From: Flavobacterium aquariorum | Lineage (GTDB): Bacteria; Bacteroidota; Bacteroidia; Flavobacteriales; Flavobacteriaceae | Direction of reading: 5' to 3' | Length of the DNA stretch: 64,000 nt | Assembly (NCBI RefSeq): GCF_003254745.1 | Contig: NZ_QKXH01000009.1 | Coordinates: 1-64,000, forward strand | Shown: positions 51,450-59,640 of the stretch, in pieces | Layout: each line of letters starts with the position of its first letter | Numbering within the stretch: the stretch's first letter is position 1 | Notes under the pieces: generated by a model | What the model was told of the DNA's origin: nothing | The model's database searches: none | What the model saw: the letters and a program-made list of their open reading frames with translations, nothing else | Translations under genes and position numbers: made by a program

Positions 51450-53744
51450 ATGAAAAGAATATATATAATCCTCATCGTATTTTCAATCCAATTCATACAA
51501 GCTCAACAACAGGATTTGCAACGAGCAAACCTTTTGTTTACTAAAACCTACTATAGTGCCGCAATTCCTTTGTATGAAAAAATTAGCGACAAAATCCAAA
51601 CTGAAGAAGTAATCCAGAATTTAGGGGATTGTTATTATTTTACCAATAATTATGATAAAGCCCAAGAACTATATTCTCTATTACTCAAAAGTAAAGGCAA
51701 AGAACTTAATGAAGACTATTATTTTCGTTATGTCCAAACATTGAAAGCCAAAGGAAAATATAATGAAGCAAATGACATCATGCGAAAGTTTTATTTAGCT
51801 TCAAATAATAATGTAGCCATCGAAAAATTGGAAAAGGATATCAAAACCCTGAAAAATGTCAGCGCTATTGGACAACGATTTGATATTCAAAATTTAGCAA
51901 TAAATACTGTGAATTCAGAGTTTGGCGCTGTAATTTTTGGAGATAACTTAGTTTTTGCAGCTGTAAAAAAGAAACCTAATTTATTCGATAAAACCTATAA
52001 ATGGAATAATGAATCCTATCTCAATTTAGTTAGCATTCCATTAAAAAATGTAAATGCAAATGATTCCATTGTGGCTTATTTTTCAAAAGATTTGAAATCG
52101 CCAATGCACGAATCGAATGCTGTTTTTACAAAGGATGGCAAATTCATGTATTTTACCCGAAACAATTCAAACAACGGCAGGAGAGGAAAGAATACGGACA
52201 AAATATCGAACATTCAAATTTTCAGAGCTGAGTTTGTGAAAGATAAATGGACTAATATTGTGTCATTGCCATTCAATGGCCCTGATTATTCGGTAGAGCA
52301 TCCCGCTTTGAGTGTGGATGAAAAGACACTCTATTTTGCATCTGACATGCCGGGAACATTAGGCTCTTTTGATATTTTTAGTGTTTCAATAGCGGGCTCT
52401 ATTTATGGCAAACCAATGAATTTGGGAGAAAAAATAAACACTCCCAAAAGAGAGCAATTCCCATTTGTTTCCAAAGACAATAAATTATATTTTTCTTCAA
52501 ATGGCCATGAAGGCTATGGTGCTTTGGATATTTTTGTTTCAGACATTCAAGATAATTCCTATTCTAAAGCTTTGAATGTGGGGCTTCCTGTGAACTCGGG
52601 TTATGATGATTTTGCCTATTATATAGATTCTGACACAAAGGAGGGTTATTTTTCTTCTGATAGACCAGGAGGAAAAGGGAAAGATGATATTTATTCTTTA
52701 AAAGAAACCACAGAATTGCTCATCGAAGATTGCAAACAATATATTGCCGGTGTAATAACTGATGTCGATTCGCATCTTGTATTGGAAAATGCTTTTGTAA
52801 TCTTAAAAAACTCTGCCAATCAAGAGCTTGAAAAAGCGACAACTGGATCAGATGGTAAATTTAGTTTTACAATTGCATGTGACACTAATTATTCATTATT
52901 GGCTACCAAAGAAAATTATACAGAGAATTCTAAATCGTTCCATATTTCGGAGGAAAGAAATAAATCGAATGATGGTTCTATGGAAATTCGATCTATCGAA
53001 ATTATCAAAAAGGAAGAACAAGTAGCTTTGGAGAAAAAAATAGCGGCCGATTTAATTGTGGCTCAGCAACTAAAAGCTGCTGAATTAGTTGCACTTGAAC
53101 AAAAAAAGAAAGCTGATGCAATTGCTCTTCAGGAAAAGAAAATCGCTGAAGCTAGTGCTCTTAAAGAAAAGAAAATCGCCGATGTCAATGCACTCAAACA
53201 AAAGAAAAAAGACGAAGCAATTGCTCTTGAATCCAAAAGATTGGCAGACTTGGAAGCCGCTCAACAATTGAAAAAAGAAAAAATAGCTGCTGACAAAAAA
53301 AATAAAGAAATCGCTGCCGCCAAGAAAAAAGAAAAAGCGGCTGCTATTGTTGCTGCCGAAAAAGATGTTGTAAAGGATAAAGACCGATTAATTATCAAGA
53401 CAGATCCAATCTATTTTGATTATAACATGTGGTATATTCGAAAAGAATCAAAAAGAATATTGAATCGTGTTGTTGAATTGATGAACAAATATCCAGATAT
53501 GGTTATTGAAATTGGTTCACACACCGACAATCGCGGAAATGCAAAATTCAATGCTGATCTTTCACAAAAAAGAGCCGATGCAACACGAGATTATATTTTG
53601 GAACAAGGAATTCCTAAAAATAGAATTCTTTCCAAAGGTTATGGAGAATCAGTTCCGATTGTAAAATGTATTCCTGATAATTCTTGTGATGAAGAACAAC
53701 ACGAATTAAACAGAAGAAGTGAGTTTGTTATAAAAAACTTGTAA
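51450..53744 (+). CDS. large OmpA-family protein with TPR and propeller-like repeats
   Basis: 764 residues from ATG 51450, which begins the signal peptide MKRIYIILIVFSIQFIQAQ. An earlier frame start at 51414 would overlap porP and is unlikely. In order: TPR-like helices (about 20-140), PD40/WD40-like beta-propeller repeats (LYFASDMPGTLGSFDIFSV, LYFSSNGHEGYGALDIFVS, about 200-420), a carboxypeptidase-regulatory-like domain (AGVITDVDSHLVLENAFVIL, 440-520), a Lys/Ala/Glu coiled coil (about 520-640), and an OmpA peptidoglycan-binding domain (IEIGSHTDNRGNAKFNADLS, then RSEFVIKNL). It probably bridges the outer membrane and peptidoglycan in the T9SS adhesin unit. Confidence 0.92.
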   Translation: MKRIYIILIVFSIQFIQAQQQDLQRANLLFTKTYYSAAIPLYEKISDKIQTEEVIQNLGDCYYFTNNYDKAQELYSLLLKSKGKELNEDYYFRYVQTLKAKGKYNEANDIMRKFYLASNNNVAIEKLEKDIKTLKNVSAIGQRFDIQNLAINTVNSEFGAVIFGDNLVFAAVKKKPNLFDKTYKWNNESYLNLVSIPLKNVNANDSIVAYFSKDLKSPMHESNAVFTKDGKFMYFTRNNSNNGRRGKNTDKISNIQIFRAEFVKDKWTNIVSLPFNGPDYSVEHPALSVDEKTLYFASDMPGTLGSFDIFSVSIAGSIYGKPMNLGEKINTPKREQFPFVSKDNKLYFSSNGHEGYGALDIFVSDIQDNSYSKALNVGLPVNSGYDDFAYYIDSDTKEGYFSSDRPGGKGKDDIYSLKETTELLIEDCKQYIAGVITDVDSHLVLENAFVILKNSANQELEKATTGSDGKFSFTIACDTNYSLLATKENYTENSKSFHISEERNKSNDGSMEIRSIEIIKKEEQVALEKKIAADLIVAQQLKAAELVALEQKKKADAIALQEKKIAEASALKEKKIADVNALKQKKKDEAIALESKRLADLEAAQQLKKEKIAADKKNKEIAAAKKKEKAAAIVAAEKDVVKDKDRLIIKTDPIYFDYNMWYIRKESKRILNRVVELMNKYPDMVIEIGSHTDNRGNAKFNADLSQKRADATRDYILEQGIPKNRILSKGYGESVPIVKCIPDNSCDEEQHELNRRSEFVIKNL

Positions 53745-53772
53745 TAAATACTTGCACAGGTCTGTGTCATTA

Positions 53773-53813
53773 AAAAAAAGGCAATTGGTTTTTAAAATCT
53801 ATTGCCTTTTTTT
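53773..53813 (+). terminator. terminator of the adhesin operon
   Basis: A 13-bp perfect stem, AAAAAAAGGCAAT (53773-53785) with ATTGCCTTTTTTT (53801-53813), loop 15 nt. It ends the adhesin-porP-ompA transcript 29 nt after the last stop. Confidence 0.85.
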
Positions 53814-53969
53814 ATTCTATTAAAATTAGCATAATGGATTAAAAATCAACAAAAAAGAACGTTTTTTCATATTCTTAAGAAATAAAATTTAAAAAAAAAT
53901 CATTTTTATAAAACCAAAAACAATCTGTTTGCGTAAATGTCTTTATATAACTTTTAAAAATAGATTTTT

Positions 53970-54524
53970 ATGAAAACTAGAAAATTTTTATCGATTGCAT
54001 TTTTTGGATTAATGTTAGGAGTAACCTCTTATGCGCAAAAAAGTGTTATGGTTGGAGGAGCCGCCATGTATCCTACCAAAAATATTATTGAAAATGCAGT
54101 AAACTCAAAAGATCACACCACATTAGTTGCCGCTGTAAAAGCAGCTGGCCTAGTTGAAACTTTACAAAGTACTGGACCATTCACCGTTTTTGCCCCAACA
54201 AATGCCGCGTTTGACAAATTGCCAAAAGGAACTGTTGAGAACTTGCTTAAACCAGAAAGTTTAAAAACATTGCAAACCATTTTAACTTACCATGTAGTTG
54301 CTGGAAGAATGAATGCTGCTGATATAGCAAATGCAATTAAAGAAGGAAATGGTAAGGCAATGTTGAAAACAGTGAGTGGCGGAACATTAACGGCCTGGAT
54401 GCAAGGAAAAGATTTATATATTACCGATGAAAATGGAACTAAAGCTAAAGTGACAATTGCCGACGTAAATCAATCTAACGGAGTAATTCATGTAATCGAC
54501 ACAGTTGTTTTACCTAAACAATAA
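53970..54524 (+). CDS. secreted fasciclin-domain protein
   Basis: 184 residues. A signal peptide (MKTRKFLSIAFFGLMLGVTS) is followed by one FAS1 domain (about 40-180). Family landmarks are TGPFTVFAPTNAAFDKLPKG, ILTYHVVAGRM and the C-terminal NGVIHVIDTVVLP. FAS1 proteins mediate cell adhesion or act as extracellular matrix proteins; bacterial ones are often exported and of unknown partner. The gene is monocistronic, preceded by a terminator and followed by a bidirectional terminator. Confidence 0.92.
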   Translation: MKTRKFLSIAFFGLMLGVTSYAQKSVMVGGAAMYPTKNIIENAVNSKDHTTLVAAVKAAGLVETLQSTGPFTVFAPTNAAFDKLPKGTVENLLKPESLKTLQTILTYHVVAGRMNAADIANAIKEGNGKAMLKTVSGGTLTAWMQGKDLYITDENGTKAKVTIADVNQSNGVIHVIDTVVLPKQ

Positions 54525-54556
54525 TTATTTGTTTGATGTTAATTAGTTTATTGCTG

Positions 54557-54579
54557 AGTTCTGACTGATTATCAGAACT
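54557..54579. repeat. small hairpin before the bidirectional terminator
   Basis: AGTTCTGA (54557-54564) pairs with TCAGAACT (54572-54579) over a 7-nt loop. It stands just in front of the terminator at 54585 and may act as its partner in 3'-end formation. Confidence 0.5.
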
Positions 54580-54584
54580 TAAAA

Positions 54585-54621
54585 AAAATCCCAATACTAT
54601 AAAAATTAGTATTGGGATTTT
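54585..54621. terminator. bidirectional terminator, fasciclin / pheT
   Basis: A 15-bp perfect stem, AAAATCCCAATACTA (54585-54599) with TAGTATTGGGATTTT (54607-54621), loop 7 nt, with A and T runs on opposite flanks. It serves the convergent fasciclin gene and pheT. Confidence 0.88.
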
Positions 54622-54639
54622 ACATTTATTATAAAGGAT

Positions 54640-57060
54640 TTATCTCAAACTTGCTCCAAGCTCTGTTTCAAAATTCTTTATCAGTTTATTCATGATTTTA
54701 TCTATTTGAGCATCTTCAAGTGTTTTGGCAGTATCTTGAATTGTAAAACTCAATGCATACGATTTTTTACCTTCAGGTAAATTTTGTCCTTCATATACAT
54801 CAAACAAATTGACATTTTTCAATAATGATTTTTCTGTTTGTCTGGCAATAGCATAAATAGCGTCATAAGTGACATTTTGATCAACCAATAGGGCCAAATC
54901 TCGACGGACTTCCGGATATTTTGGAATTTCAGTATATTTTATTTTGCTCGACATTACTTTTAAAACGTTAGCCCAATTGAAGTCAGCATAGAAAACTTCT
55001 TGTTTGATTCCAAAATGTTTCAAAACTGATTTCTTAACTACACCGAATTCAACCAAAACATCATTTCCCAAACCTAAAGCAATTCCTTCTGAAAATACAT
55101 CCGAGGTAACTGCAACACTTTTTGCGTTAGCAATTCCTAATCTTGAAAGTATAGCTTCAACATATCCTTTGAATAAAAAGAAATCTGAAACTTTTGGAGC
55201 ATTTGTCCAATTTTCTTGGTTTCTATTGCCTGTTTGAAATAAAGTTAAATGCTTAATTTCTTCGTAACCCGATAAAAATTTATGGTATGATTTTCCAAAT
55301 TCAAATAATTTTAAATCGGAATTTTTACGGTTAATGTTGTACGATATAGCTTCCAATCCTGAAAATAATAAAGACTGACGCATTGTTGCCAAATCACTGC
55401 TTAACGGATTTAACATCGTAACATTGTGTTCCTCTTTAAGCATTTCTGAAAGTTGTATATAAGAAGCTGTAGTCAATGAATTGGCCATCATTTCATGAAA
55501 ACCTTGGGAATTCAATTGATTTGCTACTGTATTTTGCACTTTGTAATCCTCATTTCTTGGAGAATTCGAAACTGTTGCATTTAATTTTTTAGAGAATACA
55601 ATATTGTTGTAACCATAAACCCTTAAAATTTCCTCGATCACATCAATTTCTCTTTGTACATCCACACGATAAGCAGGAATAACCAATCCCAAACCAGCAT
55701 CCGAAACACTGTTTATTTTAATTTCCAAAGAAGCTAAAATTTGTTTAATATTATCTTTTGGTAATTCTTGCCCAATAATGCGTGCAACATTTTTGAAATT
55801 TAGAAATACTGTAAAGTCTTCAATTTTCTTTTGATAAATATCTACAATGTCAGAGGTAATTTCTCCACCTGCCACTTCTTGTATCAATAAAGCTGCTCTT
55901 TTCAAAGCATATTCTGTAATTGTTGGATCAATTCCTCTTTCAAATCTAAAAGAAGCATCGGTATTCAATTGATGCCTTTTGGCAGATTTACGGATACTAA
56001 CTGGATTAAAATAAGCACTTTCTAAGAAAATAGAATTGGTTGTTTCAGTCACTCCTGATTTCTTTCCTCCAAAAACTCCAGCAATGCACAACGGTCCTTT
56101 TTCGTCACAAATCATTAAATCTTCTTCATGCAAAGTTCTTTCAACATCGTCCAGAGTAACGAATTTTGTACCAGCGGGAAGTGTTTGAACAACAATCTTT
56201 CCTTTAATTTTCGCAGCATCAAAAGCATGCAAGGGTTGTCCCAAATCATGCAATACATAATTGGTAACATCCACAATATTATTTTTTGGATTGATTCCAA
56301 TAGCTTTCAATCTGTTTTTTAACCATTCCGGAGATTCTTTTACTGAGATACCAGAAATAGTAACACCACAATATCTTGGTGCAAGATGAATATCCTTAAC
56401 ATCAACATCAATTTTTAAAGTTCTTTTATCAACTCTAAAATTACTTACTGATGGTGTGATTAATTCTACATTAATTCCCGTTTGAATCAATCCTGCTCTT
56501 AAGTCACGTGCAGTACCTAAGTGACTCATCGCATCGGCACGATTTGGCGTTAAGCCAATCTCATAAACTTCGTCATTTTCTATTTTAAAAACTTTTGACG
56601 CCAATGTTCCTGCTGGAATAGAATCATCAAGTATCATGATTCCGTCATGACTTTCGCCAAGACCCAATTCATCCTCTGCACAAATCATTCCATGACTTTC
56701 CTGCCCTCTGATTTTTCCCTTTTTAATGGTAAAAGAATTTCCTTCTTTATCAAATAAAACGGTTCCAATAGTAGCTACTGGGACTTTTTGACCTGCATCT
56801 ACATTACTGGCACCACAGACAATTTGCAAAGGAACACCATCACCCAAATCAACAGTCGTGATTTTTAAGCGATCAGCATCAGGATGAGGCACACAAGTAA
56901 GAACATGTCCTACAACTATTCCTTCTAATCCGCCTTTTACCGATTGGTATTTCTCAACGATTTCAACTTCAAGTCCTAAATCAGTAAGTAATGCAGCTGT
57001 TTCATCCGATTTCCAATCAATTTTTATAAATTGTTTTAACCAGTTGTAAGATATTTTCAT
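54640..57060 (-). CDS. pheT: phenylalanyl-tRNA synthetase beta subunit
   Basis: 806 residues, the usual size. In order: the N-terminal EMAP-like tRNA-binding domain (about 40-150, VGHVLTCVPHPDADRLKI), B3/B4 editing region (about 210-390, GVFGGKKSGVTETTNSIFLE), B5 (about 405-475), the catalytic-like core (about 480-700, IEEILRVYGYNNIVFS) and the C-terminal FDX-ACB anticodon-binding domain (YPEVRRDLALLVDQN, GKKSYALSFTIQD). PheT with PheS charges tRNA-Phe; pheS is not in this window, as is common in Bacteroidetes. The promoter is strong, and the end is shared with a bidirectional terminator. Confidence 0.97.
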   Translation of the reverse strand: MKISYNWLKQFIKIDWKSDETAALLTDLGLEVEIVEKYQSVKGGLEGIVVGHVLTCVPHPDADRLKITTVDLGDGVPLQIVCGASNVDAGQKVPVATIGTVLFDKEGNSFTIKKGKIRGQESHGMICAEDELGLGESHDGIMILDDSIPAGTLASKVFKIENDEVYEIGLTPNRADAMSHLGTARDLRAGLIQTGINVELITPSVSNFRVDKRTLKIDVDVKDIHLAPRYCGVTISGISVKESPEWLKNRLKAIGINPKNNIVDVTNYVLHDLGQPLHAFDAAKIKGKIVVQTLPAGTKFVTLDDVERTLHEEDLMICDEKGPLCIAGVFGGKKSGVTETTNSIFLESAYFNPVSIRKSAKRHQLNTDASFRFERGIDPTITEYALKRAALLIQEVAGGEITSDIVDIYQKKIEDFTVFLNFKNVARIIGQELPKDNIKQILASLEIKINSVSDAGLGLVIPAYRVDVQREIDVIEEILRVYGYNNIVFSKKLNATVSNSPRNEDYKVQNTVANQLNSQGFHEMMANSLTTASYIQLSEMLKEEHNVTMLNPLSSDLATMRQSLLFSGLEAISYNINRKNSDLKLFEFGKSYHKFLSGYEEIKHLTLFQTGNRNQENWTNAPKVSDFFLFKGYVEAILSRLGIANAKSVAVTSDVFSEGIALGLGNDVLVEFGVVKKSVLKHFGIKQEVFYADFNWANVLKVMSSKIKYTEIPKYPEVRRDLALLVDQNVTYDAIYAIARQTEKSLLKNVNLFDVYEGQNLPEGKKSYALSFTIQDTAKTLEDAQIDKIMNKLIKNFETELGASLR

Positions 57061-57192
57061 GCGAAATTATTATATGTTTTTAATTAGAAAATGGTATCAC
57101 ATTCAAAATTCCAATTTATATTTTGGAATCATAGCGATTCATGTTTCGTTTTTTTAAGATTACTTCGTCCGTTCGGCCTACGGTCTCGGGTG

Positions 57193-57223
57193 CAAATATA
57201 ATCAATGTTTCGTGAGGGTCAAA
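57193..57223 (-). promoter_or_regulatory. pheT promoter
   Basis: On the minus strand, TTTG (forward 57220-57223), a 19-nt spacer and TATATTTG (forward 57193-57200) match the consensus. The leader from about 57186 to 57060 is about 125 nt and contains a GC-rich imperfect palindrome (CCGTTCGGCCTACGG, forward 57169-57183). Confidence 0.78.
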
Positions 57224-57274
57224 GTTAGTGAGCTGCAAAAATCAATTCAATTGTAACAATTTTTGATACTCTTT

Positions 57275-58138
57275 TTATAAAAGTTCCTCAATGTGCTTTT
57301 TAATGTTTTCGGCTATTTTTGTAGTAGGTAAGTCGTTATCATCGTAACCAAAAGGCTCTTCAATTTCTTCTGAAATTAATTCAATACTCGCCAATACATA
57401 AAAAACAAAAGATACTACGGGAATTACATAATATCCTAATGTAAAAGCATGAGGAAAAGGCAATGTTAAAATAAAAATGAAGATTATTTTTTTTATAAAA
57501 GTACTGTACGAATAGGGGATTGGGGTGTTTTTTATTCGTTCACAAGCGCCACAAATATCGGTAAAAGACTGAATTTCATTATTTAAAACAATCAATTGAT
57601 CACCAGAAATTTTATTGGCAAAATACAAATCGTTTATTTTTTGGAACAACATCTTAGCGATTTGATTCGGTCTATGTTTGTGATGATCAATCTCTAAGTC
57701 AACATGCTCAAACAATTGCATACTTGTTTCTTCATCTTTCAAATGCTTGTTTAACATCGATGCATAGCTTGGAATTAGTTTCCTGAAATAAGCCAAATCC
57801 CTTTCATCCTTTAATATAACTGAAAGTTTGATAGCGAGATTTCGACTGTTATTAACCAAAGCTCCCCATAATTTACGTCCTTCCCACCAACGATCATAGG
57901 CAGAATTGATTCTGTATGCCAATAATAAGGAAATAACAAAACCTAATGTAGTATGAATTACAAAAAGATTTTTGACATGACTGGTTTCCTCCAATTTGAA
58001 ATAATCAATCTCCAAGTATGCGACCACACCTGAATAAATTATAATTAAAAATAATATTGGAAATAATTGTCTAATCGTATCCGATCTATGAAAACGAAAG
58101 ATATAAGCGAACCAAATTTTAGGATTGTATGAAACCAT
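57275..58138 (-). CDS. bestrophin-family ion channel
   Basis: 287 residues. The N-terminal FRFHRSDTIRQLFPILF, TLGFVISLLLAYRINSAYDR and WWEGRKLWGALVNNSRN are the bacterial bestrophin (UPF0187) signature. Hydrophobic helices at about 27-47 and 66-86 and a helical C-terminal region follow. Bacterial bestrophins form pentameric channels; some conduct cations rather than anions. It lies 24 nt after tolC on the same strand and is probably the last gene of the efflux operon. Whether it has any functional link to efflux is not known. Confidence 0.9.
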   Translation of the reverse strand: MVSYNPKIWFAYIFRFHRSDTIRQLFPILFLIIIYSGVVAYLEIDYFKLEETSHVKNLFVIHTTLGFVISLLLAYRINSAYDRWWEGRKLWGALVNNSRNLAIKLSVILKDERDLAYFRKLIPSYASMLNKHLKDEETSMQLFEHVDLEIDHHKHRPNQIAKMLFQKINDLYFANKISGDQLIVLNNEIQSFTDICGACERIKNTPIPYSYSTFIKKIIFIFILTLPFPHAFTLGYYVIPVVSFVFYVLASIELISEEIEEPFGYDDNDLPTTKIAENIKKHIEELL

Positions 58139-58162
58139 TCTTACTTTTTGGTATAAAAATAA

Positions 58163-59473
58163 TTAAAAATTAAGATTACCTGCTAATTCCCTTAATGTAA
58201 TTTCAGATAATTTTGCTTGGAACTGCGCACTGCTCAAACGAATTCTTGAATTGATAAAATTCAATTGGGCCGCTCTAAACTCAACAGAAGTAATGGTTCC
58301 AATTTTAAACTTTTCGGCAGTAATTTCAAGGTTTTGCTTAGAAATTGCGGTATTATTGGCTTCTAAATCAATCAAATCTAAATTGGTCAAATATACCTGA
58401 AATGCAACTGTCAAATTACTACGCAATAGATTCAATTGTTGATCAATTACCAATTGAGTATTGTCAACTTGCATTTGAGCGATTTTTTCATTTCTGTTTT
58501 GAGCATCGCCATCAAACAAATTCAAAGAAGCCGAAAAGCCATAATTCAAACCATGAGCTGAGGATTGAGTTGTAAAACCAAGGCTTGATTTTGTATCATT
58601 GAAATTATAACCTGAATTCAATTTAACCGTTGGATAGCGTTCCCCTTTGATTTGCCTCAATTCTAGTTCAATTACTTTTTTATTGATAATTTGCATCTCT
58701 AACTCAGGATTTTGCTTTTCTGCCAATGTTATCAGATCAACAAGTTTCAATTTTCGATCTACATTGATTCCTTCAGTAACTTTAAAATCAGTATTCAAAT
58801 CTCTCGCCAATAGCTGATTCAAAAGCGTTTTGGCATTGGCATAAGTTTGTTTTTCTTTTAATAAATTGCCAAGATCTGTATTCAAATCCACTTGTGCATT
58901 CAACACATCCAATTTGGAATTTTTCCCGATAGTGTATCTGTTTTTGGTGAACTCAAGTCTTTTTTGGGAAATGATAATTGTAGAATCTAAATCGGATAAC
59001 TTTTGTTGTTCCTGTATCAAATCATAATAAACCGAATTAACGCTGCTTACTTTATTAATTATAGTCATTTTCCTTTGTGCCTCACTCATATTTTGCAATT
59101 CCTTCAATTGATCGTATTTGGCAAACATTTTCATACCATCAAAAATAGTCCAATCCAAAGCAACACCATAATTCAAATTATTGTTTTTGGCATTTTTCAA
59201 CTCAACCGTAGTACCGTCTGATCGGGTTTGAGAAGTATTCAAAATACTATTATTATCTGTAGCCACTGCACTTAGAGAAGGCAACATTCCTGCATTTCCA
59301 ATAGCTACATTCGTTTTATCAATTTTTAAATTATTGTCGGCAATTTTTATTTCATAATTATTTTCCAATGCAATTTTAACGGCATTTTCCAGAGTAAGCA
59401 ATTCTTGTGCATTTCCTATTGCAAAGCAAAAGAAAAACAGCAGGAGACTTTTAAAAAACAGTTTGGTATTCAT
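58163..59473 (-). CDS. TolC-family outer-membrane efflux protein
   Basis: 436 residues with a signal peptide (MNTKLFFKSLLLFFFCFAIG). Two homologous helical halves are visible: LTLENAVKIALENNYEIKIA and LVDLITLAEKQNPELEM, each followed by long helices, with beta-barrel strands such as GYNFNDTKSSLGF. It forms the trimeric outer-membrane duct for the adaptor and RND pump encoded upstream. A 167-nt gap with inverted word repeats separates it from the pump gene, and 24 nt separate it from the bestrophin gene. Confidence 0.93.
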   Translation of the reverse strand: MNTKLFFKSLLLFFFCFAIGNAQELLTLENAVKIALENNYEIKIADNNLKIDKTNVAIGNAGMLPSLSAVATDNNSILNTSQTRSDGTTVELKNAKNNNLNYGVALDWTIFDGMKMFAKYDQLKELQNMSEAQRKMTIINKVSSVNSVYYDLIQEQQKLSDLDSTIIISQKRLEFTKNRYTIGKNSKLDVLNAQVDLNTDLGNLLKEKQTYANAKTLLNQLLARDLNTDFKVTEGINVDRKLKLVDLITLAEKQNPELEMQIINKKVIELELRQIKGERYPTVKLNSGYNFNDTKSSLGFTTQSSAHGLNYGFSASLNLFDGDAQNRNEKIAQMQVDNTQLVIDQQLNLLRSNLTVAFQVYLTNLDLIDLEANNTAISKQNLEITAEKFKIGTITSVEFRAAQLNFINSRIRLSSAQFQAKLSEITLRELAGNLNF

Positions 59474-59495
59474 ATTATTTTTTTAAAGGTAGAAG

Positions 59496-59631
59496 CTAAG
59501 TCACTAAGTGACAAAGATTCTAAGTTAAGTTTATTTTTTTCTAAACACTCGTTTGTTAATATTCTCTTTTGCGTATATATATTTAAAAAAAACTTCCTAA
59601 ATCTTCGCAAATTAGAGACTTAGTAACTTAG
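59496..59631. repeat. inverted word repeat between pump and tolC genes
   Basis: CTAAGTCACTAAG (59496-59508) and CTTAGTAACTTAG (59619-59631) are inverted with 12 of 13 matches, enclosing about 110 nt. Neighbouring words (AAGATTCTAAG, TTAGAGACTTAG) extend the pairing. The word AAGATTCTAAG matches, inverted, the CTTAGAATCTT of 17786-17820. Confidence 0.55.
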
Positions 59632-59640
59632 AGTCTTTTA

